This document shows, in pieces, positions 53,113 to 63,866 of a stretch of 64,000 bases of DNA (its first letter is position 1; every line of letters starts with the position of its first letter). This DNA is from Lucinisca nassula. Its lineage: Eukaryota; Mollusca; Bivalvia; Lucinida; Lucinidae. The position numbers and the translations under genes were made by a program. Below the pieces are notes generated by a model. It was not told the DNA's origin. It searched no databases and saw only the letters and a program-made list of their open reading frames with translations. The stretch spans positions 114,238,766 through 114,302,765 of the forward strand of contig OY757011.1 in assembly GCA_963580285.1 (NCBI GenBank), in the 5' to 3' direction.

Positions 53113-53429
53113 AAAAAAGAATCAACATGAAGATCGTTAAACAGTAGTCTTCAGTTTGGTCATCAAACCATGCCATTGTGCACGCTTTGGGTGAATCATC
53201 ATCAGAAAATATCTGATATAAGTTTTCTGGATTCTTTTTTCGACTTTTGTCAATATTATTCATCTTTTTTTCTGACTCCCATTATTAGAGACCATAAATG
53301 TCAAGTCGTTCTAAGCCTTGGATATTCTGGTATTCTGGAGATGGAACCGGAAATATTATAGGTGCTAAAATATTTGCTCATAAATATCTCTTTTGGTTAG
53401 ACAAACTATGTTTCGATGTTTGACTGTTA
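53113..53429. other. Unassigned spacer
   Basis: A frame of 63 codons (53170-53361) without motif. No repeat recognised. Confidence 0.35.
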
Positions 53430-54120
53430 AAATGTTGCTTTTTATGCGCCCCCCACCAACTTCGAAGAAGATGTTGGGGGCATACTGTTTTGGCTTTGTT
53501 TGTCCGTCCGTCCTTCATCCGTCTTTCCGTCCGGCCGTCACGCACTATAGGATGCATCAAATCTAGGAACCATTGCTTTTGATAAAATAACAGACCCATA
53601 TTTTTTTTTTGTTGTTGTTTTCAGTTAGATGTCTTGTTGCAGAGTTATTTCCCTTTGCAGACTTAGGCATTTTTGCATTGGAAAAGCTTGTAAGCAAAAT
53701 ATTTCAAGAACCGCTTGAGCTAGGTTCTTAAAAATGTACACGCCATTTGGAATTAATATGAAAATACTCTGATAAAATTTGTGTATAATATTATGAAAAA
53801 TTGCCCACAAAATGTCCGTTTGCGGCACATTGGCATAGGAAAAGCCTGTAAGCAAAATGTCTCAAGAACCGCTTGGGCTATGCTCTTGAAATTCTGCAGG
53901 CTGTTTGAACCAATGTGAAAAATGGTCTGGTAAAATATTTATATAATTTTATGGAAAGCTGACAAAATTATGCCCCTTTGCGGACCTAGGCATTTTGGCA
54001 TAGGAGAAGCATGTAAGCAAACTATCTCAAGAATCACATGGGCTATATTCTTGAAATTTCGCAGGCTATTACCAATGTCAAGATGATTTTAAATCTGAAT
54101 TGGTCTGTTCCTTCCCTGGA
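53430..54120 (-). mobile_element. HINE-like element, minus strand, 5' end not found
   Basis: Left edge is a stem-loop, ATGCGCCCCCCACCAAC against GTTGGGGGCAT, then (GTCC)n-rich sequence, then about three units of some 165 bases (GAAAAGCCTGTAAGCAAAAT, CTCAAGAACCGCTTGGGCTA, GCCCCTTTGCGGACCTAGGC). Same plan as HINE-Z, third kind of core. Confidence 0.6.
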
Positions 54121-54214
54121 AATGGACACTTCTATATTTATTCGTCAAAATCATTAACAGAATGAAGAACAATGAAGATTCTGGAGAGACCGCACAAAAA
54201 GCCGTCTCATTATG

Positions 54215-54295
54215 ATTCAGTTTGTTGTTGGTATTCATTAGAACCGTCTCGGCGAGGAGGTTCTAATGAATGCAACAACATAGGTTTATATGGAG
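54215..54295. mobile_element. FB MITE hairpin only
   Basis: GTATTCATTAGAACCGTCTC with GAGGTTCTAATGAATGCAAC. Arms absent. Confidence 0.6.
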
Positions 54296-54808
54296 AAATA
54301 AGGACAGCTATCCTTCAGTTATCAAAAATTATACAAACCTAATCTGTTGCTATGTATATGTATCTGAATCAGTCGTGGGGGTTGAAATCGTTATTCTTTT
54401 TCATACCGAAAATACAGGGATATGCTGATTTTTTTCTAACCACAAGCGAGCCAGAAACAAAATTAGTCCATGGCAAATGGAATCTTCCACATACTAGCAT
54501 GGAATCGGCTCATTTCAATTGATAGGGCTGCCAGGTTTGTTACAAGAAATTATGTACCCTAAGCAAACGGTGTACATCTAATGAGATGCTGCGTTTTGTG
54601 GCGTCTAGGTCGTCACTCTTTGCCAGTGCCCCAAAAATGGGACGCTAGATACATGTATATATCATTGGATTTAACAAAAAAGTAGTGGCACAACAGACAT
54701 CGTGTGCTCATTTCCACGTTTCCACACACCCGCATGCGGAGAAAAGGGGTGTATAATACCCCGTTGTCTACTGTCCCCTTAATAACTCAAGTTGTCGCTC
54801 GATATCTT
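54296..54808. other. Unassigned spacer
   Basis: A decayed CAAACGGTG...GGCGTCTAGGTCGTCACTC hairpin (54565-54625) is the only repeat scrap seen. Confidence 0.4.
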
Positions 54809-54817
54809 GGAGAAGGA

Positions 54818-55116
54818 TTTGTTTTTATTTGTTTGGTTTGAGGTTTAACGTCCCCGTCAACACTGTAAAGGTCATTTTGGAGACTTTCTTCCAATTTTGT
54901 GGGACTTTTATCCGACCTTGAGATGAAATGACATCTCAAGCCCTGCCGCCCAATGAAACCAATAGGGTTTATTAACATGGACGGGCCGACTCGTACCGCT
55001 TTGCCTGGGCAGGCTTAGATCCACTAAGCGGTTTACCAGTACTCGTGTGCGGGTCGGTTTCAGCTCTGCGTGGAAGCATCATGCAGCCCATCTATTTCTT
55101 CAAGCCCCGATGGGCG
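54818..55116 (-). mobile_element. SINE-A copy with 9-bp target duplication
   Basis: Complement of SINE-A from TTTGTTTTTATTTGTTTGG to GCCCCGATGGGCG. GGAGAAGGA flanks it (54809-54817, 55117-55125). Confidence 0.9.
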
Positions 55117-55125
55117 GGAGAAGGA

Positions 55126-55665
55126 ATGGATGGTCTTCGATATATCACATATAGAATGATACTCGGCATTTTAAGTTCATTTATACCAACAGCACTGTCA
55201 TTGACTGCCAAACGAAAATCGTTTCCAATAAGTAGCTCTTTATATAATCGATAGATTTCATTCAGAGACAACAAATAGAATGATATTGATAATACCTTAC
55301 TCGGTATTGGCACTCGCAAAAGCCCGCATAATCGTGGAAGTTATAATGAATTATCCTTAAAATGATCTTCAGAGCTATGAAAAAATGGAATCTGTTTCTC
55401 ATGTATGCTGAAATCACAACAGATGTAATAAATAGAATGATATTGATAATACCTCACTCGGTATTTGGAATTTCTTGTCAATCTGTACGAGTTACTGCCT
55501 TTGCATGTACCTCGGAATTTAGTTTCCGCTCAGTATTATGGGTTTCGATCAAAATGATAAGAAGGATATTGACAATACCTCATCGGGATTGTACTGGGCT
55601 ATGCCAGAGTCACAGCCCTTGATTGCGACAAAATATAGTTCCGCTGAATTCTTGAGGGAATTCAT
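55126..55665 (+). repeat. Spaced repeats of AATAGAATGATATTGATAAT
   Basis: The motif followed by ACCTTACTCGGTATT or close variants occurs at about 55150, 55275, 55431 and 55550, spaced 120-156 bases, with unrelated sequence between. No gene seen. Confidence 0.6.
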
Positions 55666-55748
55666 CACGAAAACACGCTTATATAATTTTGACCCCCTTG
55701 AATCCAGCTTTAATATAATAAAACTGGGGTTTACAGGGATAAACCATG
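55666..55748. mobile_element. FB-1 A arm, truncated
   Basis: CATCACGAAAACACGCTTAT to GGGGTTTACAGGGATAAACC; the hairpin is missing where the next sequence begins. Confidence 0.7.
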
Positions 55749-55759
55749 GCCAACTTTAT

Positions 55760-56030
55760 CTGACATTTAATCTATTCATCTGTTCCCTGATAGTCATACT
55801 ACAGGTCAATATTGGATTGTCTCCCTTTGACTGAGGCCTATAATATGTACCTGTTGTGTTATCTCAACTGTGTTATAAGCCGGCTGTGTGTGAAATCAGT
55901 TTCGCTTTTATGACCCCGGGGGATACTTAAAGAGAATCGCTCATGTCAATTGATGTCTAGTTAATTTCGGACTGCCTGTTTTGGTGTGGCCTGAGTTTAT
56001 ACCTCCAAATAAAGTTCTGTTCTGTTCTGT
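55760..56030 (+). mobile_element. Probable 3' end of a non-LTR retrotransposon
   Basis: Non-coding sequence ends CTCCAAATAAAGTTCTGTTCTGTTCTG, that is, AATAAA followed by a short (TTCTG)n tail as found at many LINE 3' ends. It replaces the rest of the FB-1 at its left. Confidence 0.5.
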
Positions 56031-56144
56031 CGTTACTAAACAAAAATACTCCTTTAAAAGTGAGCCTTTTTTGTGCTTAACACAAAATGTTATTGGTTCT
56101 CAAGAATCCTATATTACCATTTCTAATAACTGCACCAAGACATA

Positions 56145-56240
56145 GTATATAACCGTTTGTGAGATATGAATTGCCATTTTGGAGATACGAAAAAAAAAGA
56201 AAAGAAAAGAAAGAAAAACACTATGCCACGCGGATATGCT
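56145..56240. mobile_element. FB-2 D arm, decayed
   Basis: TTGCCATTTTGGAGATACGA, an A/G-rich expansion, then CACTATGCCACGCGGATATG. Confidence 0.6.
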
Positions 56241-56327
56241 ATCTTGGGGCCTGTCTAATACGCTGAAAAACCTGCTGAATTTATCAGGCTGCGGATCAGC
56301 AGAAAGTGACTAAAACGCTGGTCTGCT

Positions 56328-56631
56328 GAATGTTACTTTATTTTGTTGTTTTGGGCCACAATACTGGCCGTGCATATTGATAATATATTTATTTATAACA
56401 TTTAATAATTAGTAAATTTGTTTTACGCCACAGACATTAATATTGTTGTAATATCGAGTATCGGGTTGTATGCCAAAAATACAGACAGTGCTTTGCTGAA
56501 GATTTCGAATTAAAAGTTTTCCAGACATATTACTGGTCGCATATTTTAAAGCAGTTATATAGAAGTATATTTTCTATTGTTGTCTGCAAGGTTTACGTAC
56601 CGGCCTGTGAAATAACTGTTATATCGAGCTA
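56328..56631 (+). repeat. R300 repeat; empty-site relative of the LINE-4 target
   Basis: GCTGAATGTTACTTTATTTT, GGGCCACAATACTGGCC, TTGTTTTACGCCACAGACAT and ACTGGTCGCATATTTTAAAG line up with 63210-63450 on the far side of LINE-4. Confidence 0.75.
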
Positions 56632-56908
56632 CATCACGAAAGCATGGCGATATAAATTTGACCCCTTTAACCCCACTTTCGTATAGTAAAACTGGGGCTT
56701 GGAGGGGTATAAATTATTTTTCTTATTTCTGCTCAAAAACATAGATTTTGGGCACTCGACAGAACCGCCTCGCCGAGGCGGTTCTAACGAGCACCCTCAC
56801 TTTATGTTTTGAGCAGAAACACGAAAAATAACTCAATTTTTCATCTGAAACTTTTCATTGTTTGGTGGTTAAATTTACAATGTATTTGTATAGGCGTGTT
56901 TTCGTAAT
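56632..56908. mobile_element. FB-1 MITE (A arm / B arm)
   Basis: CATCACGAAAGCATGGCG to GGCGTGTTTTCGTAATG, hairpin complete with GCCTCGCCGAGGCGG. It is flanked by TA on both sides, the only copy where a TA duplication is suggested. Confidence 0.88.
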
Positions 56909-57189
56909 GTATCCGTTAAGACGAGAACCTTGAGTCTGAGTTGTAAGCATAGAAATACAAAGGAGATACTCTTACTGATTTTAATGCGAACAAATCTGTC
57001 TTGACACAATAATGGCCGATTATCTATCTGTCTATTTAGTGACTGAGTAAGCCTTATCATGTCATCATTGATAAACAACTTCGCATAATGCAATTCTAGT
57101 TTTTTAGTTGTTCACTAATAATATTCGTCTTTCTTTCTTTCTTTATTTATTTATTTATTTATTTGAAAATACACATGAAAAATTGTTAT

Positions 57190-57290
57190 TCTCATATATG
57201 CTGATAACACAGAGTTTGAGCACTCGTAAGAACGCCTCGTCGAGGCGATTCTAATAATGTCCAACGGTCTATATTTTAAACAGTTAACAA
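57190..57290. mobile_element. FB MITE remnant
   Basis: GAAAAATTGTTATTCTCATA, half hairpin GAACGCCTCGTCGAGGCG. It follows an (ATTT)n tract (57130-57163). Confidence 0.5.
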
Positions 57291-57779
57291 GCAATAAGAA
57301 TACTTTATTATTCTCTTTCCCGTGAAGAGGTAATTGTGGCGGCCTGTGCCGCAAATGTCTGTTAGCTAGTTTATATGTTTCTCTTCCTTATTTTTTTTCG
57401 TGCAAAACGAGTAAATCTTTCTGTGTTTCTTAACTGACGATATATCTTTGACGATAACTTCATCATATGCGCTCTTTCTTTCTTTCTGCTCAGGTAGATG
57501 ACGCTCGTCAATATAATCGTTCATGATGGATTGTTAATCAATCAATACAATGAGTAAGCACACTTCCGACTACCTGTCGATAATCGAATTATCACCAAGT
57601 ATCGTGACGCGCACAGTAGTCACTAGACCAGTAAGTGGCAACTTGACCTGAAGTTGAATTTAAAAAGTAATATCATATACCTAGGGACGGTAAATAAAAA
57701 TAATTCAGCTAAAATGAACAATTAAGACTCCGGGTCTCATCCGAGATTACACTTCTTGCTTAAATAATCACCGATTTAT
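57291..57779. other. Unassigned spacer
   Basis: No repeat or reading frame of interest; a short (CTTT)n tract near 57475. Confidence 0.4.
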
Positions 57780-59449
57780 CATCACGATAACAAGTCCGTG
57801 TAATGAAAACCCTCTAACCCCCACTTATATAGAGAAAAGTGGGGCTTCGGTGGTATACATTATTTTCTAGCAAACGAGTTAGGTCCAGTTTTTGCTCATC
57901 TTTTCCAACAATCTCTCGATACGGGTGAAATTCCCAAAGAATGGCTAATAGCTAACATCTGTCCACTTTTCAAAAAAGGGGACAGGGCTCTTGCTCGAAA
58001 TTATCGCCCGGTGTCACTGACCTGTGTTCTATGTAAATTGCTTGAACACATAGTTTGCTCAAACATCATGGCCCACTTGGATGAAACATAAACTTTTGTC
58101 AGACAGACAACATGCATTTAGGAAAAGGCATAGTTGCGAAACTCAGTTGAGCACGGTTATTAATGATTGGGAAAAAATCCTGGACAAAGGGGGGGGGGGG
58201 GGGGGGGTGGGGGGGCAGGTGGACACATTTATTCTGGACTACGAGAAGGCTTTTGACACCCCTCCGCATGATTTACTTAAATCCAAATTATTTGGTTATG
58301 AAATTGGAGGAAAGACTCTAAAATGGATAGATTCCTTCCTTTGCTACAGAAAACAGCGGGTTGTTGTTAATGGTGAATCTTCAGTATGGGTGCCAGTTTT
58401 GTCTGGAGTCCCGCAAGGGACTGTTCTTGGTCCTCTATTGTTCTCTCTGTACATCAATGATATCCCCGCTGACATTGACTCAGAATAAGACTGTTCGCAG
58501 ACGACTGTGTTTGTTACCGGGAAATTAGAGATACAGATGACTCACTGAAACTTCAGGCTGACATAGATAGATTGGGATGTTGGGCCCGAAAATGGGGCAT
58601 GCAATTTCAGCCAGTTAAATGCAATATTATGCAGATAACTAGGAAGAGATCTAATAAAATTGAGGCTTCTTACACTTTAGAGGGAACGGTCCTCGAAAAT
58701 GTGAATTCCATTAAGTACCTTGGTGTGACAATCACTCACGATTTGAGATGGAATACACACATTAGCAACATGTGTACAAAGGCGAATAGAACACTTGGTT
58801 TCCTGAGGCGAAATCTTCATCAGTGTCCTCAGAATGTGAAAGAGGCTGCATACAGGGGACTTGTTCGCCCAATCTTGGAATATGGTAGTTGCATCTGGGA
58901 TCCAAGCGGAGAAGTCCTCAATGAAGAAATTGAAAAAGTTCAGAATAGAGCTGCCAGATTTGTAACTGGAAATTACTGCTTTGAAACTGGGAGCATGACT
59001 GGAATTCTGGGAAAATTAAGATGGGAGTCTCTCAAGAAAAGGAGAAGAGACAGTAGGCTCATACTCTTATACAAAGGCCTAAAGGGTGCTGCCAGCATTC
59101 CAACAGATGACCTTGTTCCCCCCAGCTAGGCAATGCAGAACGCACCATTCAATGATGTTTCAGACCCTTACTGCAAGAACGGACATTTATAAAGAATCTT
59201 TCTTCCCCCGAACCATTAGAGTTTGGAATGCCCTTCCCGATTCGATTATTTCGACGGCTGAAGGTGCTGAGGATTGTGTAGCTAAGTTTACCTCTTTGGT
59301 TAGAGCTAGGGACTAACTTCCCATATCACAGGTCCTGGTGTATGAATGTCATTTGACATGTCACCAGTAATAATTCTGATTCTTTATTTCTGCATCAAGA
59401 CATAGGTTGTGGGTACTAGTTAGAACCAACCGCCTCAGTGAGGCTGCTG
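57780..59449. mobile_element. FB-2 MITE split by a CR1-like LINE, right half lost
   Basis: C arm 57780-57865 (CATCACGATAACAAGTCCG to ATTATTTT). After the LINE it resumes at 59383 with TTATTTCTGCATCAAGACAT and the hairpin to CCGCCTCAGTGAGGC, then stops. The D arm is missing. Confidence 0.82.
57866..59382 (+). pseudogene. CR1-like LINE, 5'-truncated reverse transcriptase
   Basis: The copy begins at LANELGPVFAHLFQQSL, past the endonuclease. RT blocks run in order: [101 protein letters not shown] (58492 on, reached by a one-base deletion) and YLGVTITHDLRW, then a C-terminal part ending FFPRTIRVWNALPDSII (to 59316). Breaks: frameshift at about 58083, a poly-G run (58187-58208), a stop at 58486 and a frame change at about 59100. 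The 3' end AATTCTGATTCT resembles the ATTCT tail of CR1 elements. Clearly different from LINE-1, -2 and -4. Confidence 0.9.
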
Positions 59450-59468
59450 AAATGCTGAATACGGCTGA

Positions 59469-62400
59469 ATTGACGGCTACGTCACGTATCGACGTGACCG
59501 TATTGGTGACAACCATGGGGGTGTATGCGTCTATGTACGCGATAATTTATTTTCCAAACGCAGACAAGATCTTGAATTCCTTGACTTAGAATGTGTCTGG
59601 GTAGAAATTTGTATTAATAATAGAAAATTACTAATTGGAACTTTCTATAGACCACCAAACTCATCACATGCAACATTTCAGGCAATCGAAGATTCTATAG
59701 GGCTAGCCACAGACACAAACCCCCATGAATTACTGGTTATGGGAGATTTTAATATAGACATGGCTGACAACAGAAGTAGTAGGAAAATTTCTGATCTCTG
59801 TCAAGAAAACGGTCTGGACCAACTAATCACTGGCTACACTCATTTTACGGAAACTTCACAATCCACTATTGACCTTATTTTGTCTAACGACAGCAAAGAC
59901 ATCTTAATCTGTGGGGTGGGAGAACCTTTCCTTAACCAAAACATTCGCTATCACTGTCCTGTATTCTGTGTCCTCAACTTTGATAAACAAAAAACTCATG
60001 TATTCAAAAGACATATTTGGCTATTTGATCAAGGTGACTATCAGTCGCTCTCTGACGTCATGCGAAATACAAATTGGGATAATTTTAAAGACCCAAACAT
60101 CAACAAATATGTTAAAAATTTAACTGATCACCTAACCCAATGTTCGTCTAAGTATATTCCTAATAAAATAGTAAGTGTAAGACCATCCGATCCAAATTGG
60201 TTGACAACTAATATAAAAAGACTCATTCGGAAAAGGAAACGTTACTACAGCAGATACAAGAAAACACAATCCATCACTAATTTTGAAGCCTATAAACAAA
60301 TTCGCAATCACGTTAATAACGAAATAAGAAATTCAAAACAAAAAATGAATGAAAAACTGGCTGATAAACTAAACAATGGTTCACTAGGTCCAAAAGACTG
60401 GTGGAAAACACTTAAACATGTAATAAAACCAACACGAACAAGCAATATCCCTCCCTTAAACACACAAGGAAATATATATTCTGACGAAATGGACAAAGCG
60501 GAAGTGTTAAATACTTTCTTCTCCTCACAAACTATTATAGACGAAACTAATGCACACTTGCCTGAAAGCAATCCAAATAACATTCAAAATGAAACCCTCC
60601 ATTCTGTTCACCTGTCACCGTCGGAAGTTGAAACCTGTCTGAAGTCCCTTCAGACTGGCAAAGCTGTAGGACCCGATGCGATTAACAACAGACTCCTGAA
60701 AGAACTATCTAATTCAATTTCTATCCCTCTTTGTGATCTCTTCAACTTTTCGCTATCATCAGGCCAATTTCCTGAGTCATGGAAACTAGCGAACATCACT
60801 CCAATTCACAAGAAAAACGAACCTTCTGACCCAGCTAACTACCGCCCTATATCTCTCTTAAGTGCAGTGGGAAAAGTTCTTGAGAAACTTGTTCATAAAT
60901 ATATTTTCAACTTTTTTCGGGACAACGGAGTTATCACATCACTTCAATCTGGTTTTGTACCAGGCGATTCTACTGTTAACCAACTTATTGATATATACAA
61001 CTCTTTCTGCAAAGCTCTTGACGTAGGCAAAGAAGTAAGAGCCGTATTTTGTGATGTAAGCAAAGCCTTCGATCGTGTATGGCATAAAGGACTTCTTCAC
61101 AAGTTGAATAGCGTTGGCATAACTGGTTCTCTTCTCTCATGGTTTAACAGTTACTTAAGCGATAGATTACAAAGAGTCGTTCTTCCTGGGACCACGTCCA
61201 GTTGGCAACCAATTAAAGCTGGTGTCCCACAAGGCTCTATCCTTGGTCCTCTCTTGTTTTTAGTATACATTAATGATATTGTTGAAGATATCCATTGCAC
61301 GATACGTCTGTTTGCAGACGACACGAGTCTTTACATAATTGTTGAAAACCCGGTTGAAGCTGCTCACCTCTTAAATGATGATCTAGAAAGGATACAGCAA
61401 TGGGCAAAAAAGTGGCTAGTCAGCTTCAACCCTACAAAGTCTGAATCTCTCTTGCTCTCTCGTAAAATCAATAAACCTTACCACCCACCAATTTTCATGG
61501 ACACTCAAGAAATATCTGAGGTCAGTACTCATAAACACCTAGGCCTTATATTTTCTAGTGATTGCACGTGGCATGAACACCTAGCCGAAATCAAATCAAA
61601 AGCATGGAATCGGATTAATATCATGCGTAAACTAAAATTTCTACTTGATAGAAAATCACTTCAGACTATTTATTGTTCGTTCATTAGACCTCTTCTAGAA
61701 TATGCCGACGTGGTATGGGACAATTGCACCCAGTATGAAGCATATGAACTTGAAAAAATACAGATAGAGGCAGCACGTATAGTTACTGGGGCAACCAGAC
61801 TGGTTTCTCTAAATCTTCTTTACTCTGAAACTGGATGGGATACGTTGGCCTCACGAAGAAATAAACATAAAATTGCTATGCTTTACAAAATGTATCATGG
61901 CATTTCTCCAGCGTATCTATCTTCACTCTTACCAGCTACAGTGGGAGAAAATGTTTCGTATAGCCTTCGTAATTCTACCAACATTCAAACTATTCACAGT
62001 CACTCACAGCTCTACTTTAATTCTTTTCTTCCAAGTGCGATAAGAACTTGGAACTCTCTGTCTGAGGAGATCAGAAACAGCTCCAGTTTAGCATCACTTA
62101 AACGTCAACTCAATACTAACTTAATCCCTACGCCTCGTCATTTCAACGCAGGGAAACGTCTCGGACAAATTTATCACAGCCGGCTTAGAACCAAATGCAG
62201 CTCCTTCAACAAACACCTCTTCTCAAGAAACATTGTCCCAAGTGCTTTATGTGTATGTGGTCTCGTCGAAGACACCGAACATTTTCTTCTTCACTGTCCA
62301 CGATATGCGAACTTTAGAGAAGAAATGTTAAGATCAGTTTATCAGTTTTGTCAACCAACTCTCGATACTCTACTTTATGGTGACCAAACACTAAATTACA

Positions 62401-62477
62401 ACGAGAACAAACAAATCGTCCTCCTTGTCCATAACTTTATTTTAAAAACTAAAAGATTCCAAACCAACCATAATTAG
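59469..62477 (+). CDS. Endonuclease-reverse transcriptase ORF, 5'-truncated
   Basis: The frame is open from 59469 to the stop at 62477; its first ATG is at 59739 (912 codons from there), but codons before it are endonuclease (IDGYVTYRRDRI, GGVCVYVRDNL, GTFYRPPNS), so the ATG is internal. From that Met: GDFNIDM (2-8), QSTIDLILSND (about 42-52), IRYHCPVFCVL, then RT with AVGPDAINNRLLKEL (about 308), PANYRPISLLSAVGK, AVFCDVSKAFDRVWHKGLL (434-452, palm aspartate), GVPQGSILGPLLFLVYINDI (about 494) and FADD (524-527), then LEYADVVWDNC. The end has a Cys/His cluster CVCGLVEDTEHFLLHCPRY (about 836-854). The protein would copy element RNA at a nicked target. The start and most of the nuclease are missing, so it cannot move alone. 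Jockey/CR1-type group; clade not fixed. Confidence 0.92.
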   Translation: MDGYVTYRRDRIGDNHGGVCVYVRDNLFSKRRQDLEFLDLECVWVEICINNRKLLIGTFYRPPNSSHATFQAIEDSIGLATDTNPHELLVMGDFNIDMADNRSSRKISDLCQENGLDQLITGYTHFTETSQSTIDLILSNDSKDILICGVGEPFLNQNIRYHCPVFCVLNFDKQKTHVFKRHIWLFDQGDYQSLSDVMRNTNWDNFKDPNINKYVKNLTDHLTQCSSKYIPNKIVSVRPSDPNWLTTNIKRLIRKRKRYYSRYKKTQSITNFEAYKQIRNHVNNEIRNSKQKMNEKLADKLNNGSLGPKDWWKTLKHVIKPTRTSNIPPLNTQGNIYSDEMDKAEVLNTFFSSQTIIDETNAHLPESNPNNIQNETLHSVHLSPSEVETCLKSLQTGKAVGPDAINNRLLKELSNSISIPLCDLFNFSLSSGQFPESWKLANITPIHKKNEPSDPANYRPISLLSAVGKVLEKLVHKYIFNFFRDNGVITSLQSGFVPGDSTVNQLIDIYNSFCKALDVGKEVRAVFCDVSKAFDRVWHKGLLHKLNSVGITGSLLSWFNSYLSDRLQRVVLPGTTSSWQPIKAGVPQGSILGPLLFLVYINDIVEDIHCTIRLFADDTSLYIIVENPVEAAHLLNDDLERIQQWAKKWLVSFNPTKSESLLLSRKINKPYHPPIFMDTQEISEVSTHKHLGLIFSSDCTWHEHLAEIKSKAWNRINIMRKLKFLLDRKSLQTIYCSFIRPLLEYADVVWDNCTQYEAYELEKIQIEAARIVTGATRLVSLNLLYSETGWDTLASRRNKHKIAMLYKMYHGISPAYLSSLLPATVGENVSYSLRNSTNIQTIHSHSQLYFNSFLPSAIRTWNSLSEEIRNSSSLASLKRQLNTNLIPTPRHFNAGKRLGQIYHSRLRTKCSSFNKHLFSRNIVPSALCVCGLVEDTEHFLLHCPRYANFREEMLRSVYQFCQPTLDTLLYGDQTLNYNENKQIVLLVHNFILKTKRFQTNHN

Positions 62478-63209
62478 GCGATGAATGCACGTATCATTTC
62501 CTACCGTATTAGACACACTTTCACTTCTTTTTTTTTTTTTTTTCCTTTTTTGATCTTAGTCCGAGAACAGAGTGTGGGGCTAGAATATGTCTTTTTTAAA
62601 TCTACGGCAAGTTTACTTGTCTAACCAGGCTCTTTTCTGTGATAATCTCCCGAACCGGTAATTCTCCAACAAATACACCTAAATATTTTGGTTTGTTACT
62701 CTTATTTTGTTTTTAGAGAACTACCTCGCAAAGTTAACCATACGACCTTAACCTAAGTTATATCCAACCTTCAGAACGACAAACCTATACGTTCCGCCTT
62801 TGAAGAAATAGTTTTATTGGTACTTGATAAAACACCTTTGATTTGAATGTCTCAGACCTTTTACATGAGAGCGGCAGAAGCTGTATTGTTTTTTCCTTGT
62901 TATTTTTTACCCTGATGGATTCCCCGTGGAGCCCCCCCCCCTCCCTCCAACGCTACCTTCACCTTAACCATTTTTAGTATGTAAAAATGCTACAAAATAG
63001 CTTTGAACATAGTCGCTAATTCTGTACTTACAATAGTTACTGTTTTGCATCGACAATTATATAGATTTAATTCAATGGTATTATCGCAAATGTTTAGGGA
63101 AACAGATTCAAATAAGTCTCTGACTTTCTTCTGAATCCCTTTTTGTATGATTTCAGTCATATTTGCTTTGTATTGTACTTGTAGAATACGAATAAAATAT
63201 GTTTAAACC
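62478..63209 (+). other. 3' untranslated region of LINE-4
   Basis: Contains poly-T (62528-62544), poly-C (62932-62941) and, at the end, AATAAA (63191). Nothing coding. Confidence 0.7.
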
Positions 63210-63470
63210 AAATGCTGAATATTACTTTTTTGTTGTTGTTTTGGGCCACAATACTGGCCTTGCATTTAGATAATATATTTATTTACAACATTTTTAATTT
63301 AATTTGTTTTACGCCCCAGACATAGAATGATATTGTTGTCATATCGAGTTGTACGCAAAAATTACTGAATAAAGACAATGCGTTTCTGAAGATTTAGAAA
63401 GTAAAAGGTTTTCCTAGACATTTTACTGGTCGCACATTTTAAAGCAATTACTAAGTTTCATACGGGCAGA
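63210..63470 (+). repeat. R300 repeat, right of LINE-4
   Basis: Aligns to 56328-56631: GGGCCACAATACTGGCC, TTTGTTTTACGCCCCAGACA, TACTGGTCGCACATTTTAAA. Confidence 0.75.
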
Positions 63471-63485
63471 TCTTCATTGACACAA

Positions 63486-63487
63486 TA

Positions 63488-63549
<62 letters not shown>

Positions 63550-63550
63550 T
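63486..63550. repeat. (TATC)n microsatellite
   Basis: About 16 units. A SINE-A interrupts it: TATC units reappear at 63854-63866 after the SINE. Confidence 0.97.
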
Positions 63551-63551
63551 A

Positions 63552-63853
63552 GGCCCCCGCCCATAGGGGCTTGAAGAAATATATGGGTTGCATGATGCTT
63601 CCACGCAGAACTGAATCCGGCCCGCACAATAGTACTGGTAAACCGCTGAGAGGATCTAAGCCTGTCCAGGAACCGCGGTGCGAGGCGAACCGTCCATGCT
63701 AATAAACCCTATTGGTTTCATTGGGCGACAGGGCTTGAGCTTTCATTTTATCTCAGTGTCGGGTAAAAGTCCCACAAAATTGGAAGCAACGTCTCAAAAA
63801 TGACCTTTACAGTGCTGACGGGGACGTTAAACCTCAATTAACAAACAAACAAA
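63552..63853 (+). mobile_element. SINE-A copy in a TATC tract
   Basis: GGCCCCCGCCCATAGGGGCT to CCTCAATTAACAAACAAACA, complete. Confidence 0.9.
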
Positions 63854-63866
63854 TCTATCTATCTAT

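Larger units (their letters stand above)
59463..63209 (+). mobile_element. LINE-4 copy: recent 5'-truncated non-LTR retrotransposon
   Basis: A 3.75-kb insertion bounded by AAATGCTGAATA (59450-59461 and 63210-63221). It contains the end of the endonuclease, a full RT and C-terminal region in one frame, and about 730 bases of 3' untranslated sequence ending AATAAAATATGTTTAAACC. The last bases agree with the 3' end of LINE-2. The target lies at the edge of an R300 repeat. Confidence 0.93.

Noticed and set aside
59739..59741. ATG at 59739 as the native start of the RT protein
   Set aside because: The frame is open for another 90 codons upstream and encodes recognisable endonuclease sequence.
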